A stretch of DNA of 64,000 bases, from positions 840,671 to 904,670 of the forward strand of contig LNDV01000034.1 of assembly GCA_001464765.1 (NCBI GenBank), given 5' to 3'. Each line of letters starts with the position of its first letter. Position 1 is the first letter of the stretch. The position numbers and the translations under genes are program-made. Under the pieces are notes generated by a model. That model was not told the origin of the DNA. It made no database searches and saw only the letters and a list, made by a program, of their open reading frames with translations. The stretch is from Betaproteobacteria bacterium Ga0077526. Its GTDB lineage: Bacteria > Pseudomonadota > Gammaproteobacteria > Burkholderiales > Ga0077523. Shown here one piece after another: positions 43,657 through 54,832 of the stretch.

Positions 43657-45599
43657 CAGCCGGCCGCCTGTGCGGCGTCGCCGTCGGCGGCCTCGCGGGA
43701 GGGTTCCGTAGCAGCCGTCACGCGACCGGCGCCAAGGCGCTTCACGTGGACGCGAAGGAGCGAAAGCGCAGCGGGCGTCACACCGGAGATGCGTCCGGCC
43801 TGGGCGAGCGTCTCGGGGCGCTGCGCAGAGAGCTTCTGGCAAACCTCGGCGGATAGCCCCCGAACAGACCGATAGTCGAGCTCCTCGGGCAGGACCAGGT
43901 CCGCGTGCTGCTCCTGTCGCGCGATCTCGGTCAGCTGCCGCTCGATGTAGCCCTGGTACTTGATCTGCACCTCGACCTGATCGGCGGCTTCCTCGTCGTC
44001 CAGCCCGCTCCCGGGCGCGGCCCACTCCATCAGGGTGCGATAGCTCACCTCGGGGCGACGAAGAAACTCCTCCAGGGTACCGTCCTTCTCGACGGGGGCA
44101 CCGAATAGCGCCACGGTGCGCGAGACATCGAGAACCCGCGGATTGCACCAGGTGCTGCGCAGCCGCTCCCGCTCGCGGGCGATGGCTTCCTGCTTCGCCT
44201 CGAAGCGCGCCCAACGGGTGTCGTCCACCAGGCCGAGAGCGCGACCCGTTTCGGTCAGGCGGAGGTCGGCGTTATCTTCGCGCAGACTCAAGCGATGCTC
44301 CGCCCGGCTCGTGAACATCCGGTACGGCTCCGTCACACCTCGCGTGACGAGGTCGTCGACGAGGACACCGAGGTAGGCCTCGTCACGGCCCGGCACGCAG
44401 GCGGCTTCGCCCCGGACGAGACGCGCCGCATTGATTCCTGCGAGAAGGCCCTGCGCTCCCGCCTCTTCGTAACCGGTGGTTCCGTTGATCTGTCCGGCGA
44501 AGAACAGCCCCCGAAAAGCCCGTGTTTCCAAAGACGTACGCAGTGCTCGCGGATCGAAGTAGTCGTATTCGATGGCGTAGCCAGGGCGGGTCAGATGCGC
44601 GTGTTCCAGCCCTCGGATGGACTGGACGAGCGCCAATTGCACGTCGAACGGAAGGCTGGTCGAGATCCCGTTCGGATAGAACTCGTGCGTCGTCAGCCCT
44701 TCTGGCTCGAGAAAGATCTGGTGGGAGGTCTTGTCCGCGAACCGGTGGATCTTGTCCTCGATGGACGGACAGTACCGGGGACCGATGCCTTCGATGACTC
44801 CCGTGAACATGGGCGAGCGATCGAGACCGCCGCGGATGATGTCGTGGGTCCGCTCGTTCGTGTGGGTGATCCAGCACGGCAACTGCGCCGGATGCATTTC
44901 CCGACGGCCCATGAACGAGAACACGGGCGCGGGCTCGTCGCCGGGTTGCTCCGTCATGGTCGAGAAATCGATGCTTCGGCCGTCGATCCGCGGCGGCGTG
45001 CCGGTCTTCAGCCTTCCCACCGGCAGATTGAGTTCGCGCAGCCGATGCGACAGGGCGACGGACGGCGGATCGCCTGCACGGCCCGCGGCGTGGTTCGAGA
45101 GTCCCACGTGGATCACACCCGAAAGGAACGTCCCCGCCGTAAGGACGATCGCCTCCGCCTCGAATCGGATTCCCGACTGCGTGACGACACCCGCGACCCG
45201 GTCTCCTTCCACGAGAAGGTCGTCCGCGGCCTGCTGGAACAGAAAGAGATTCGGCTGATTCTCGAGCCGGTGGCGGATGGCGCGCCGATAGAGCACCCGG
45301 TCGGCCTGCGCGCGCGTCGCGCGGACCGCGGGACCTTTGCTCCCGTTCAGGATTCGGAACTGAATGCCGGCTTCATCCGTGGCGATGGCCATTGCCCCGC
45401 CCAGTGCATCGATCTCCTTGACCAGATGACCTTTTCCGATCCCGCCGATGGAGGGATTGCAGGACATCTGACCGAGCGTTTCGATGCTGTGGGTAAGTAG
45501 AAGCGTGGTTCGGCCCATCCGCGCAGAGGCCAGCGCGGCTTCGGTGCCAGCGTGACCACCGCCGATGACAATGACTTCGAATCGCTTAGGAAACAGCAC
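43656..45599 (-). CDS. mnmG: tRNA uridine 5-carboxymethylaminomethyl modification enzyme MnmG
   Basis: A protein of about 647 residues that, with MnmE, modifies U34 of several tRNAs. FAD site VIVIGGGHAGTEAALASARM, then SCNPSIGGIGKGHLVKEIDA and GTPPRIDGRSIDF are diagnostic. The GTG at 45599 (VLFPKRFEVIVIGGG) is preferred because it gives the normal N-terminus; a start 13 codons earlier exists. The two parS sites lie just upstream, between this gene and mnmE. Confidence 0.94.
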   Translation of the reverse strand: MLFPKRFEVIVIGGGHAGTEAALASARMGRTTLLLTHSIETLGQMSCNPSIGGIGKGHLVKEIDALGGAMAIATDEAGIQFRILNGSKGPAVRATRAQADRVLYRRAIRHRLENQPNLFLFQQAADDLLVEGDRVAGVVTQSGIRFEAEAIVLTAGTFLSGVIHVGLSNHAAGRAGDPPSVALSHRLRELNLPVGRLKTGTPPRIDGRSIDFSTMTEQPGDEPAPVFSFMGRREMHPAQLPCWITHTNERTHDIIRGGLDRSPMFTGVIEGIGPRYCPSIEDKIHRFADKTSHQIFLEPEGLTTHEFYPNGISTSLPFDVQLALVQSIRGLEHAHLTRPGYAIEYDYFDPRALRTSLETRAFRGLFFAGQINGTTGYEEAGAQGLLAGINAARLVRGEAACVPGRDEAYLGVLVDDLVTRGVTEPYRMFTSRAEHRLSLREDNADLRLTETGRALGLVDDTRWARFEAKQEAIARERERLRSTWCNPRVLDVSRTVALFGAPVEKDGTLEEFLRRPEVSYRTLMEWAAPGSGLDDEEAADQVEVQIKYQGYIERQLTEIARQEQHADLVLPEELDYRSVRGLSAEVCQKLSAQRPETLAQAGRISGVTPAALSLLRVHVKRLGAGRVTAATEPSREAADGDAAQAAG

Positions 45600-45667
45600 G
45601 ATACAACCCCGCTTCAGGAGGCGCGCATGATAATCCAATTCCCGTGATCCGCCGCGGACCGTCGCAA

Positions 45668-45683
45668 CGTTTCACGTGAAACA
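45668..45683. promoter_or_regulatory. parS centromere-like site 1
   Basis: CGTTTCACGTGAAACA contains the perfect 14-base palindrome GTTTCACGTGAAAC at 45669-45682 and differs from the universal parS consensus at one outer base. It lies between mnmE and mnmG, about 3.4 kb upstream of parB. Confidence 0.9.
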
Positions 45684-45711
45684 CACAGCTCTGAATCGAT
45701 GCGTCCGCCGA

Positions 45712-45727
45712 TGTTTCACGTGAAACA
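45712..45727. promoter_or_regulatory. parS centromere-like site 2
   Basis: TGTTTCACGTGAAACA is an exact match to the parS consensus bound by ParB, extended to an 18-base palindrome (45711-45728). Its start is 44 bases from that of site 1. Two sites this close to the origin should nucleate ParB spreading. Confidence 0.95.
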
Positions 45728-45739
45728 TCGATCCGGCCG

Positions 45740-47092
45740 TCACTTGCCGATGCAGAAACTCGCGAAGATCGCGCCGAGTAGATCGTCGGCAGTCTTCCGT
45801 CCGGTGATCTCCCCTGCCGCATCCATCGCATACCGAAGCTCCTCGGCGACCAGATCCGTCTGTACGTCGATCAGGCTCAGCGCCGACTGCAAATGCTCGC
45901 GACAGCGACGCAGCGCTTCGAGGTGTCGGGACCGCGCGGTGAAGGCACCCTCACCCCCGCCCGCCTCCCAGTCCACCGCCTTGAGCAACGCTTCGCGCAA
46001 CAGAGACAACCCTTCGCCTGTCTGCGCCGACACCGAGACAGTCGTCACTCCCGCGCGCTCCACCGAGCTTGCGCTCTCGCCGATCAGATCGATCTTGTTT
46101 CTGACGGCGATGCAACGCTCGGGCAAGGACGCATTCGCGGCCAACCGCGCAAAGCCGGCGTCCGCATTCTCTCGGGCGTCGAGAACCAGGACTGCGAGGT
46201 CCGCTTTCGAGGCCTGCGCCCGCGATCGCGCAATCCCTTCCCGTTCGACCGGATCGGCCGAATCCCTGAGGCCCGCCGTGTCGACGAGGTGAAATGGCAC
46301 CCCATCCAAGGTGATGTGGCCCCGTATCGGGTCCCTCGTCGTGCCCGGGACGTCGGTCACGATGGCGAGATCCTCACCGGCCAGGCGATTGAGCAAACTG
46401 GACTTCCCGACGTTGGGCTCGCCGAGTAGCACCACCGTCGCGCCCTCACGCAACCGCTGACCGAGCCGCGCGCGGGTGAAGATGCCGTCCAGCCTCTCCA
46501 TCAGGTCCTGCACCCGCGCCCCGATCTGGTAGTCCGCCATCACATCGATATCTTCTTCCGGAAAGTCGATGGCCGCCTCCACCATGATCCGGAGCGACTC
46601 CAGCTCTGCCACCAGATCCCGGATAGCGTTCGAGAACTCGCCCGACAGTGATCGGATCGCTGCACGCGCAGCGGTTCGGGACTCGGCGTCGATCAGATCC
46701 GCGACGGCCTCCGCCTGCGCGAGGTCGAGGCGATCGTTCAGAAAGGCGCGCTCGGTGAACTCGCCGGGTCTGGCGATCCGGGCGCCGAGTTCGATACAGC
46801 GATCGAGCAACGCAGCCAGAGCCTGAGGACTGCCGTGACCCTGGAACTCGACCACCGGCTCACCGGTATAGGACCCAGGCGGGGGAAAGAACAGTACGAG
46901 CCCGGCGTCGATGGTGCGCCCCTCGGCGTCACCAAAAGAGCGGAAGGAGGCGCGACGGGGTGAGGGAACGGCGCCGGCTACGCCGAGACAGATGCTTTCC
47001 GCGAGGTCCCCGGAGACGCGGACGACCCCTACGCCACCGCGCCCTGGCGCCGTGGCGATCGCTGCGATGGTGTCAGCGCTTCTTGGCCGCAA
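45740..47092 (-). CDS. mnmE: tRNA modification GTPase MnmE
   Basis: A 450-residue GTPase that works with MnmG on tRNA U34. N-terminal ADTIAAIATAPGRGGVGVVR, the G domain with GEPNVGKSSLLNRL, VTDVPGTTRDP, DTAGLRDSADPVEREGI and NKID, and the C-terminal cysteine motif FCIGK are all present. The start is a TTG at 47092 that overlaps the last 20 bases of yidC; this gives the family N-terminus exactly. Confidence 0.95.
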   Translation of the reverse strand: MRPRSADTIAAIATAPGRGGVGVVRVSGDLAESICLGVAGAVPSPRRASFRSFGDAEGRTIDAGLVLFFPPPGSYTGEPVVEFQGHGSPQALAALLDRCIELGARIARPGEFTERAFLNDRLDLAQAEAVADLIDAESRTAARAAIRSLSGEFSNAIRDLVAELESLRIMVEAAIDFPEEDIDVMADYQIGARVQDLMERLDGIFTRARLGQRLREGATVVLLGEPNVGKSSLLNRLAGEDLAIVTDVPGTTRDPIRGHITLDGVPFHLVDTAGLRDSADPVEREGIARSRAQASKADLAVLVLDARENADAGFARLAANASLPERCIAVRNKIDLIGESASSVERAGVTTVSVSAQTGEGLSLLREALLKAVDWEAGGGEGAFTARSRHLEALRRCREHLQSALSLIDVQTDLVAEELRYAMDAAGEITGRKTADDLLGAIFASFCIGK

Positions 47093-48755
47093 CGGCTCCC
47101 TGCTCCAGCTTGCGGGTGATGTACCACTGCTGGGAAATCGACAGGATGTTGTTCACCAGCCAGTAGAGCACAAGACCCGCCGGGAAGAAGAAGAAGAACA
47201 CGCTGAAGGCGATCGGCATGATCTTCATCACCTTGGCCTGGATGGGATCCGGAGGTTCCGGATTCAGCCGGGTCTGGATGATCATGCTGATGCCCATCAG
47301 GACGGGCAGGACGTAGAACGGGTCCGGCGCTGACAAGTCCTTGATCCAGAGCGCGAAAGGCGCGTGACGCATCTCGACCGTCCCGAGCAGCACCCAATAG
47401 AGCGCAATGAACACGGGAATCTGGACCACGATCGGCAGACAGCCGCCGAGCGGGTTGATCTTCTCGGTCTTGTACAGCTCCATCATTGCCTGGTGAAGCT
47501 TCTGGCGGTCGTCGCCGAACTGCTCCTTGAGCTTCTGGAGCTTGGGTGCCATGACCCGCATCTTCGCCATCGACTTGTAGGACGCGGCAGACAGCGGGAA
47601 GAAGATGAGCTTGAGGATGATCGTCAGGACGATGATGGCGACACCCCAGTTCTGGATGCCCCACTTGTAGATCGACGAGAGTGCCCAGAAAAGCGGTGTC
47701 GCGATCACGGTCAGCCAGCCGTAGTCGACCGCGTACTCTAGCCCGGGCGCCAGCGCGGCTAGCTTCGTCTGTTCCTGCGGGCCGGCGTAAAGCGGAACAC
47801 TGATCTTCCAGTGACCCTCGCCTGCCGCTTCGGTCGGAACAATCACGCCTGCGGAGAACAATCCATTGCCGAGCGACCGCGTATAGAACTCCCGGGGAAC
47901 CGCACCGCCAGGCAGCCAAGCCGAAACGAAATAGTGCTGAACCATGCCGATCCAGCCATCTGCGCTCTGGGTCACATGCCCCGGCTTGCCCTTCGCGACG
48001 TCGGAGAACGCAACCTTCTGATATTTTTCTTTTTCTGTGTAGACCGCTATGCCGTTGAAGGTAGGAACCCAACGGGAATCGCCATCGGGAGGCGTATCGT
48101 CACGGGTCAGCTGAAAGTACGCATTCGGTGCAGCCTTAGACTGCAAGCCTTTGATTTCATACGAAACATCCACCACGTACTGATCGGGGTGGAACCGAAG
48201 CGTCTTTCGGACTTCCACCCCGGCCGGCGCATCCTGGGCGATCAGTTCCACGATGATCGCGCCGTTCGGATCGGAAGAGACCGCCGGGGGTGCGACTAGC
48301 GCAAACGGGGACTTGTGAGTGGGCATGCCCGCTCCCAGAAGACCGGTCTGCCCGAGGTAGGTCCGCTTCTCGGTCCGATCGAGCAGGAAGAAATTCTTGC
48401 CCGCATCGAGGGTATCGCGCTGCTGGAGCAGCTCGAGCTTGCGCAACTCCCCGCCGATCGTTGAGATCTCCGCGCGAACAAGGGGCGTCTCTACCTTGAT
48501 CAGCTCTTCCTTACCGCCAGGCGTCGCAGGCGTTTCACCGCCCGACGGCACCGAGGAGGCAGGTGCAGCCGCCGCAGTCTTTGGCGTGTCCGCCCCGGCA
48601 GCGGCTGTCGGCGTTGGTATCGCATCGATCGGCGCGTCCATTTGCGCGGTCTTCTGCGCGGCCGGCTTCGGGCCATACTGCTCGACCCACTTCTCTCCCA
48701 GCATGAACAGGGAGACACAGAAGATCACCACGAATACGAGGCGTGCGGATTCCAT
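47073..48755 (-). CDS. yidC: Membrane protein insertase YidC
   Basis: A 560-residue inner-membrane insertase: an N-terminal anchor (ARLVFVVIFCVSLFMLGEKW), a proline/alanine-rich linker, a large periplasmic domain, and five C-terminal membrane helices containing NWGVAIIVLTIILKLIFFPL, QLQKLKEQF-type basic loop, LGGCLPIVVQIPVFIALYWV and YWLVNNILSISQQW. It inserts proteins such as the ATP synthase c subunit encoded in this window. It lies between yidD and mnmE. Confidence 0.96.
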   Translation of the reverse strand: MESARLVFVVIFCVSLFMLGEKWVEQYGPKPAAQKTAQMDAPIDAIPTPTAAAGADTPKTAAAAPASSVPSGGETPATPGGKEELIKVETPLVRAEISTIGGELRKLELLQQRDTLDAGKNFFLLDRTEKRTYLGQTGLLGAGMPTHKSPFALVAPPAVSSDPNGAIIVELIAQDAPAGVEVRKTLRFHPDQYVVDVSYEIKGLQSKAAPNAYFQLTRDDTPPDGDSRWVPTFNGIAVYTEKEKYQKVAFSDVAKGKPGHVTQSADGWIGMVQHYFVSAWLPGGAVPREFYTRSLGNGLFSAGVIVPTEAAGEGHWKISVPLYAGPQEQTKLAALAPGLEYAVDYGWLTVIATPLFWALSSIYKWGIQNWGVAIIVLTIILKLIFFPLSAASYKSMAKMRVMAPKLQKLKEQFGDDRQKLHQAMMELYKTEKINPLGGCLPIVVQIPVFIALYWVLLGTVEMRHAPFALWIKDLSAPDPFYVLPVLMGISMIIQTRLNPEPPDPIQAKVMKIMPIAFSVFFFFFPAGLVLYWLVNNILSISQQWYITRKLEQGAVAAKKR

Positions 48756-48784
48756 GCGGGCGAGGTTCTTGTCAGTGGGTCAGG

Positions 48785-48997
48785 TCAGGGGACGGGATCG
48801 TGGCCCCCAAGGCTCCACGGGTGACAGCGCGACAGGCGCCGGACGGCCAGCCACGAACCCTTGAGGGCGCCATGGCGGTCGATGGCCTGTAAGGCATATC
48901 GGGAGCATGTGGGGTGAAACCGGCATTGGGTACCGACGTAGGGGCTGAGCGCAATCTGATAGGCCCGGATCATCCAGAGCAGGACCTTGGCGATCAT
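48785..48997 (-). CDS. yidD: Membrane protein insertion efficiency factor YidD
   Basis: A 70-residue protein: MIAKVLLWMIRAYQIALSPY followed by CRFHPTCSRYALQAIDRHGA and CHPWSLGGHDPVP. The three cysteines and the HPTCSRYA block define the family, which aids YidC-dependent insertion. Its ATG overlaps the rnpA stop as ATGA, the usual arrangement. Confidence 0.94.
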   Translation of the reverse strand: MIAKVLLWMIRAYQIALSPYVGTQCRFHPTCSRYALQAIDRHGALKGSWLAVRRLSRCHPWSLGGHDPVP

Positions 48998-49356
48998 CGC
49001 AACTCCCCGAGGATACGATGCAGTTCTTCGGCAGCCGCCGGCCATTCGGGCGCAGCAATCGCGGACCGCAGCCGGACCACAACGTCGATGGACGTCCGCT
49101 GCAGCCCGAGCCTGCGGAACGATTCCCGCGCGATGCGCTTGACCCGATTCCGCTGAACGCCGTTGCCGGCCAATCGCTTGGCAACGACCAGACCCAGATG
49201 CCCCACGGGCTCCGCGGTCTTCAGCCAGTGGATCGCGAAGAACCTGCCGCTGCGTCGCCTGCCCTGCTTGAACACCTGCTCGAAACGACCGGATCCGCAG
49301 AGCCGGTTGATTCGCCTGAGTCCCTCCGGTTTCTTGAAAACGGCGGGAAGACTCAG
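48994..49356 (-). CDS. rnpA: Ribonuclease P protein component, probable CTG start
   Basis: The RnpA core is clear: RFEQVFKQGRRRSGRFFAIH, then LGLVVAKRLAGNGVQRNRVK with RIARESFR. The RNA-binding block RNRVKRIARE is diagnostic. The frame has no ATG, GTG or TTG early enough; the GTG at 49275 would cut off the conserved N-terminal segment FKKPEGLRRINRLCGSGRFE. The best start is CTG at 49356, overlapping the rpmH stop as CTGA and giving 120 residues, the normal length. The protein binds RNase P RNA and helps mature tRNA 5' ends. Confidence 0.88.
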   Translation of the reverse strand: MSLPAVFKKPEGLRRINRLCGSGRFEQVFKQGRRRSGRFFAIHWLKTAEPVGHLGLVVAKRLAGNGVQRNRVKRIARESFRRLGLQRTSIDVVVRLRSAIAAPEWPAAAEELHRILGELR

Positions 49357-49487
49357 ACGGCCAGGCGGACGCGGCCCTTGGCCCGACGCGCATTGATCAC
49401 GGCACGACCCGCCTTGGTTTTCATGCGGGCGCGAAAGCCGTGGGTGCGCTTGCGCTTGGTCACGGAAGGCTGATAGGTACGCTTCAT
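49353..49487 (-). CDS. rpmH: Large ribosomal subunit protein bL34
   Basis: A 44-residue basic protein: MKRTYQPSVTKRKRTHGFRA, then RMKTKAGRAVINARRAKGRV and RLAV. This is the full standard L34 sequence. ATG 49487 has GGAGAAAG just upstream and a strong promoter 24-53 bases before it. It heads the rpmH-rnpA-yidD-yidC run and is divergent from dnaA. Confidence 0.97.
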   Translation of the reverse strand: MKRTYQPSVTKRKRTHGFRARMKTKAGRAVINARRAKGRVRLAV

Positions 49488-49510
49488 GACTTTCTCCAGA
49501 AAAGTCTTCG

Positions 49511-49540
49511 ATTAAACCGTCGTTTGGCGCCGTCTGTCAA
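49511..49540 (-). promoter_or_regulatory. Sigma-70 promoter for rpmH
   Basis: On the minus strand a perfect -35 TTGACA (49540-49535) is followed after 18 bases by TTTAAT (49516-49511), a good -10. It points toward rpmH, whose ATG is 23 bases downstream of the -10. Confidence 0.75.
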
Positions 49541-49569
49541 TCGCTGTGGCAGAGCGTCTTCGCATGACC

Positions 49570-49578
49570 TGTGGATAA
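49570..49578 (-). promoter_or_regulatory. DnaA box upstream of dnaA
   Basis: TGTGGATAA on the plus strand is the exact complement of the DnaA-binding sequence TTATCCACA. It lies 96 bases before the dnaA start, suitable for dnaA autoregulation or as part of a split origin. No other perfect box was seen in this 186-base interval. Confidence 0.75.
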
Positions 49579-49673
49579 CTTGCCCTCGCCTTTGTTACAC
49601 TGGCGATCCTTCCGCGGCGGGTTCATCGCCGCCACCCCGCAATGATTTCATTCTATTTGACGAGACGTTAGTC

Positions 49674-51023
49674 ATGTCGGACCTATGGGAGCTGTGTCTT
49701 GGCGATCTGCGGCGCTCAGTGAGCGACCAGCAGTACCAGACATGGATCCGGCCGCTCAACGCCTCGTTCCAGGCGGACGCGCTGCATCTGGCCGCGCCGA
49801 ACCGGTTCGTCCTGGAGTGGGTTAGGGACAAGTTCCTGCCCACGATCGAAGATCTGATGGCCAAGCACGGCGCCCCGGACACCCCGGTCATCCTGGCCCT
49901 GGCGGATCGCAAAGCCATGGCCCGCGCTCCCGTCATGAGCGACGAGAAGGCACCGATCACGGCCGCTCCGGCAGTTGTGGTCAGCGCCCCGAGTGTCGGG
50001 GAGCGAGGTCGCCTCAATCCGTCGTTCACGTTCGACAATTTCGTTGCCGGAAAAGCGAACCAGCTTGCCCGCGCCGCGGCACTGCAGATCGGTGAGCATC
50101 CCGGCACGGCCTACAACCCGCTGTTCGTGTACGGCGGTGTCGGCCTCGGCAAGACCCACCTGATCCACGCCATCGGCAACCACGTGCTGAGCTACAACCC
50201 GTCGGCGAACATCCGCTACACCCACGCGGAACAATACGTGTCCGACGTGATCCGCGCCTATCAGCACAAGTCCTTCGACTCGTTCAAGAAGTTCTATCAC
50301 TCCCTCGACCTGCTGCTGATCGACGACATCCAGTTCTTCAGCGGCAAGAGCCGGACTCAGGAAGAGTTCTTCTACGCCTTCAACGCCCTGATCGACGCGC
50401 GCAAACAGGTGATCATCACCTGCGACAGCTACCCGAAGGAGCTTGCCGGCATCGAAGATCGCTTGATCTCCCGGTTCGGCTGGGGACTCACGGTCGCGAT
50501 CGAACCGCCGGAACTCGAGATGCGCGTCGCCATCCTGCTCAAGAAGGCCGAAGTCGAGCGAGTGAAGCTCCCCGAGGATGTCGCATTCTTCATCGCAACC
50601 CACATCCAGTCGAATGTCCGGGAACTGGAAGGCGCGCTGAAGCGTGTCTTCGCGTTCACACGGTTCGCGAACGTGCAGGTCAACATCGATACCGCACGCG
50701 ACGCTCTGAAGGACCTGCTCGCGGTCCAGACACGGCAGATCTCGGTCGAGAACATCCAGAAGACGGTGGCTGACTACTACAAGGTCCGCGTGTCGGAGAT
50801 GTTCTCCAAGAAGCGCTCGCGGATCGTTGCCCGACCACGCCAGGTGGCGATGGCGCTCGCGAAGGAACTCACGTCGCTGAGCCTGCCCGACATCGGCGAG
50901 GCCTTCGGAGGGCGGGACCACACCACCGTGCTCCATGCCTGCCGCAAGATTGCGGAGTTACGATCGACCCAGACGGACATCGCGCGGGACTACGATGCGC
51001 TGGTCCAGGTACTCAGGGGATAA
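49674..51023 (+). CDS. dnaA: Chromosomal replication initiator protein DnaA
   Basis: A 449-residue AAA+ initiator. Domain I starts MSDLWELCLGDLRRSVSDQQ; domain II is a short Ala/Pro-rich linker (residues 85-115); domain III has FTFDNFVAGKANQLARAAAL, Walker A YGGVGLGKTHLIHAIGN and Walker B LLLIDDIQFFSGKSRTQEE; domain IV has the DNA-binding signature GGRDHTTVLHACRKI. ATG 49674 gives the conserved N-terminus. It opens the dnaA-dnaN-gyrB cluster. Confidence 0.97.
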   Translation: MSDLWELCLGDLRRSVSDQQYQTWIRPLNASFQADALHLAAPNRFVLEWVRDKFLPTIEDLMAKHGAPDTPVILALADRKAMARAPVMSDEKAPITAAPAVVVSAPSVGERGRLNPSFTFDNFVAGKANQLARAAALQIGEHPGTAYNPLFVYGGVGLGKTHLIHAIGNHVLSYNPSANIRYTHAEQYVSDVIRAYQHKSFDSFKKFYHSLDLLLIDDIQFFSGKSRTQEEFFYAFNALIDARKQVIITCDSYPKELAGIEDRLISRFGWGLTVAIEPPELEMRVAILLKKAEVERVKLPEDVAFFIATHIQSNVRELEGALKRVFAFTRFANVQVNIDTARDALKDLLAVQTRQISVENIQKTVADYYKVRVSEMFSKKRSRIVARPRQVAMALAKELTSLSLPDIGEAFGGRDHTTVLHACRKIAELRSTQTDIARDYDALVQVLRG

Positions 51024-51215
51024 CTCGTGGACAGATTGTGCGTAAGTCGCGATTTCACGCCGACCGGGATTTCATCCCCAAACCACATTGGCATTATCCC
51101 CAGCTTATACAGACATCCGATTCGACGATTTTCTGTTTCGAATCCGCGTGTCGGCTCGCTTTCACACAGAACAGGCTGTCTCTTATCAATTCTTATCATT
51201 TAAAGAAAAGACATC
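51016..51215 (+). other. Candidate replication origin (oriC) between dnaA and dnaN
   Basis: This interval, unusually AT-rich at its right end, holds several DnaA-box-like sequences: AGGGGATAA at 51016, TGTGCGTAA at 51038, TTATCCCCA at 51094 and TTATACAGA at 51105, with one or two mismatches each. The right end (51180-51215) has TTATCA twice at 10-bp spacing, then TTTAAAGAAAAG, suitable as an unwinding element. The alternative origin is the rpmH-dnaA interval with its single perfect box; both may contribute. Confidence 0.55.
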
Positions 51216-52322
51216 ATGAACAGCTTACAGCTCGACAGAGACATCCTGCTAAAGCCCCTGCAATCCGTCACCGGCATCGTTGAACGCCGGCAGACACTGC
51301 CCATCCTTTCGAACGTCCTGATCGAAGGCAAAGGCGGCACGCTGTCGCTTACCGCCACCGATCTCGAGATCCAGGTCACTGCCACGGTCTCGGGCATTCC
51401 CGCCGATGCGGACTTCGCGATCACGGTCTCCGCGAAGAAGCTTCTCGACATCCTGCGGGCTCTGCCTGAGCAGACCCCAGTATCGCTCGAGCACAAGGAG
51501 CCGAAACTGATGGTGCGGGCCGGCAAGAGTCGGTTCAGCCTGCAGACGCTCCCGGCAGCGGATTTCCCCCGGCTGCCAGCGAGCCAGACTGCGACTGGCG
51601 AGATACCGATGCCGCAGAGCGGATTGCGCCGTCTGCTCGCGCTCACGCAGTATTCGATGGCGCAGCAGGACATCCGCTACTACCTGAACGGCATGCTGTT
51701 CGTCGTCGACGGCAATGCACTCACGCTTGTCGCCACTGACGGCCACCGCCTTGGCATGACCACCAGACCGCTTCTGAACAGCTATGCGCGCAGCGAGACG
51801 ATCCTGCCGCGCAAGGCCGTTCTAGAGTTGTCGCGGCTCCTCGCCGACAGCGACGACGAGGTGCTCATGAGCCTGATGCCCAACCAGGTGAAGTTCGAGA
51901 TCGCGGGCACGGTGCTGATCACGAAGGTGGTCGACGGCAAGTTCCCGGACTTCAACCGCGTCATCCCGTCGAACTATACGAAGTATCTGGATCTCGAGCG
52001 CACGACACTGCAGCAGTCCCTTCACCGGGCGGCCATTCTCTCGAACGAGAAGTTCCGGGGCGTGCGCTGGATCGTCGCACCCACCAGCCTGCGCGTGGTC
52101 TGCACAAATACCGAACAGGAAGAAGCGGAAGAAGAACTCGAAGTCGCCTTCAACGGTGATCCGCTCGATATCGGTTTCAACATCACCTACATCCAGGAAG
52201 TGCTGAACTGCATCGAGAGTTCACAGGTGAGATGTTCCTTCGGTGATGCGAACAGCAGCATGCTCATCACCATCCCCGAGCGTGACGACTTCAAGTATGT
52301 CGTCATGCCCATGCGTATTTGA
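51216..52322 (+). CDS. dnaN: DNA polymerase III beta sliding clamp
   Basis: A 368-residue clamp subunit. It starts MNSLQLDRDILLKPLQSVTG and contains RRQTLPILSNVLIEGKGGTL and LVATDGHRLGMTTRPL, and ends with the family C-terminus YVVMPMRI. The dimer encircles DNA and holds the polymerase. It follows dnaA by 192 bases and precedes gyrB by 32. Confidence 0.97.
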   Translation: MNSLQLDRDILLKPLQSVTGIVERRQTLPILSNVLIEGKGGTLSLTATDLEIQVTATVSGIPADADFAITVSAKKLLDILRALPEQTPVSLEHKEPKLMVRAGKSRFSLQTLPAADFPRLPASQTATGEIPMPQSGLRRLLALTQYSMAQQDIRYYLNGMLFVVDGNALTLVATDGHRLGMTTRPLLNSYARSETILPRKAVLELSRLLADSDDEVLMSLMPNQVKFEIAGTVLITKVVDGKFPDFNRVIPSNYTKYLDLERTTLQQSLHRAAILSNEKFRGVRWIVAPTSLRVVCTNTEQEEAEEELEVAFNGDPLDIGFNITYIQEVLNCIESSQVRCSFGDANSSMLITIPERDDFKYVVMPMRI

Positions 52323-52354
52323 GTTCGAGCTCCATCCCTCCAGCTGAGGAAACC

Positions 52355-54766
<2,412 letters not shown>

Positions 54767-54783
54767 TCCCGCAGTCCCTCGCC

Positions 54784-54812
54784 GAGTCGTCCTGGTTCGA
54801 CCAGGAGGACTC
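54784..54812. terminator. Strong hairpin between convergent gyrB and topB
   Basis: GAGTCGTCCTGG and CCAGGAGGACTC form a 12-bp stem with one mismatch around the loop TTCGA, 18 bases after the gyrB stop and 21 before the topB stop. It may stop transcription from both sides, although no T-run follows on either strand. Confidence 0.55.
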
Positions 54813-54832
54813 AGCGGCGGCAGTGCGAGAGT

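Noticed and set aside
48770..48785. GGTCAGGTCAGGGGA near the yidC/yidD boundary resembles the end of the dispersed repeats
   Set aside because: Only about ten bases match, the conserved TTGTTCGAA part is absent, and the sequence includes the yidD stop region.
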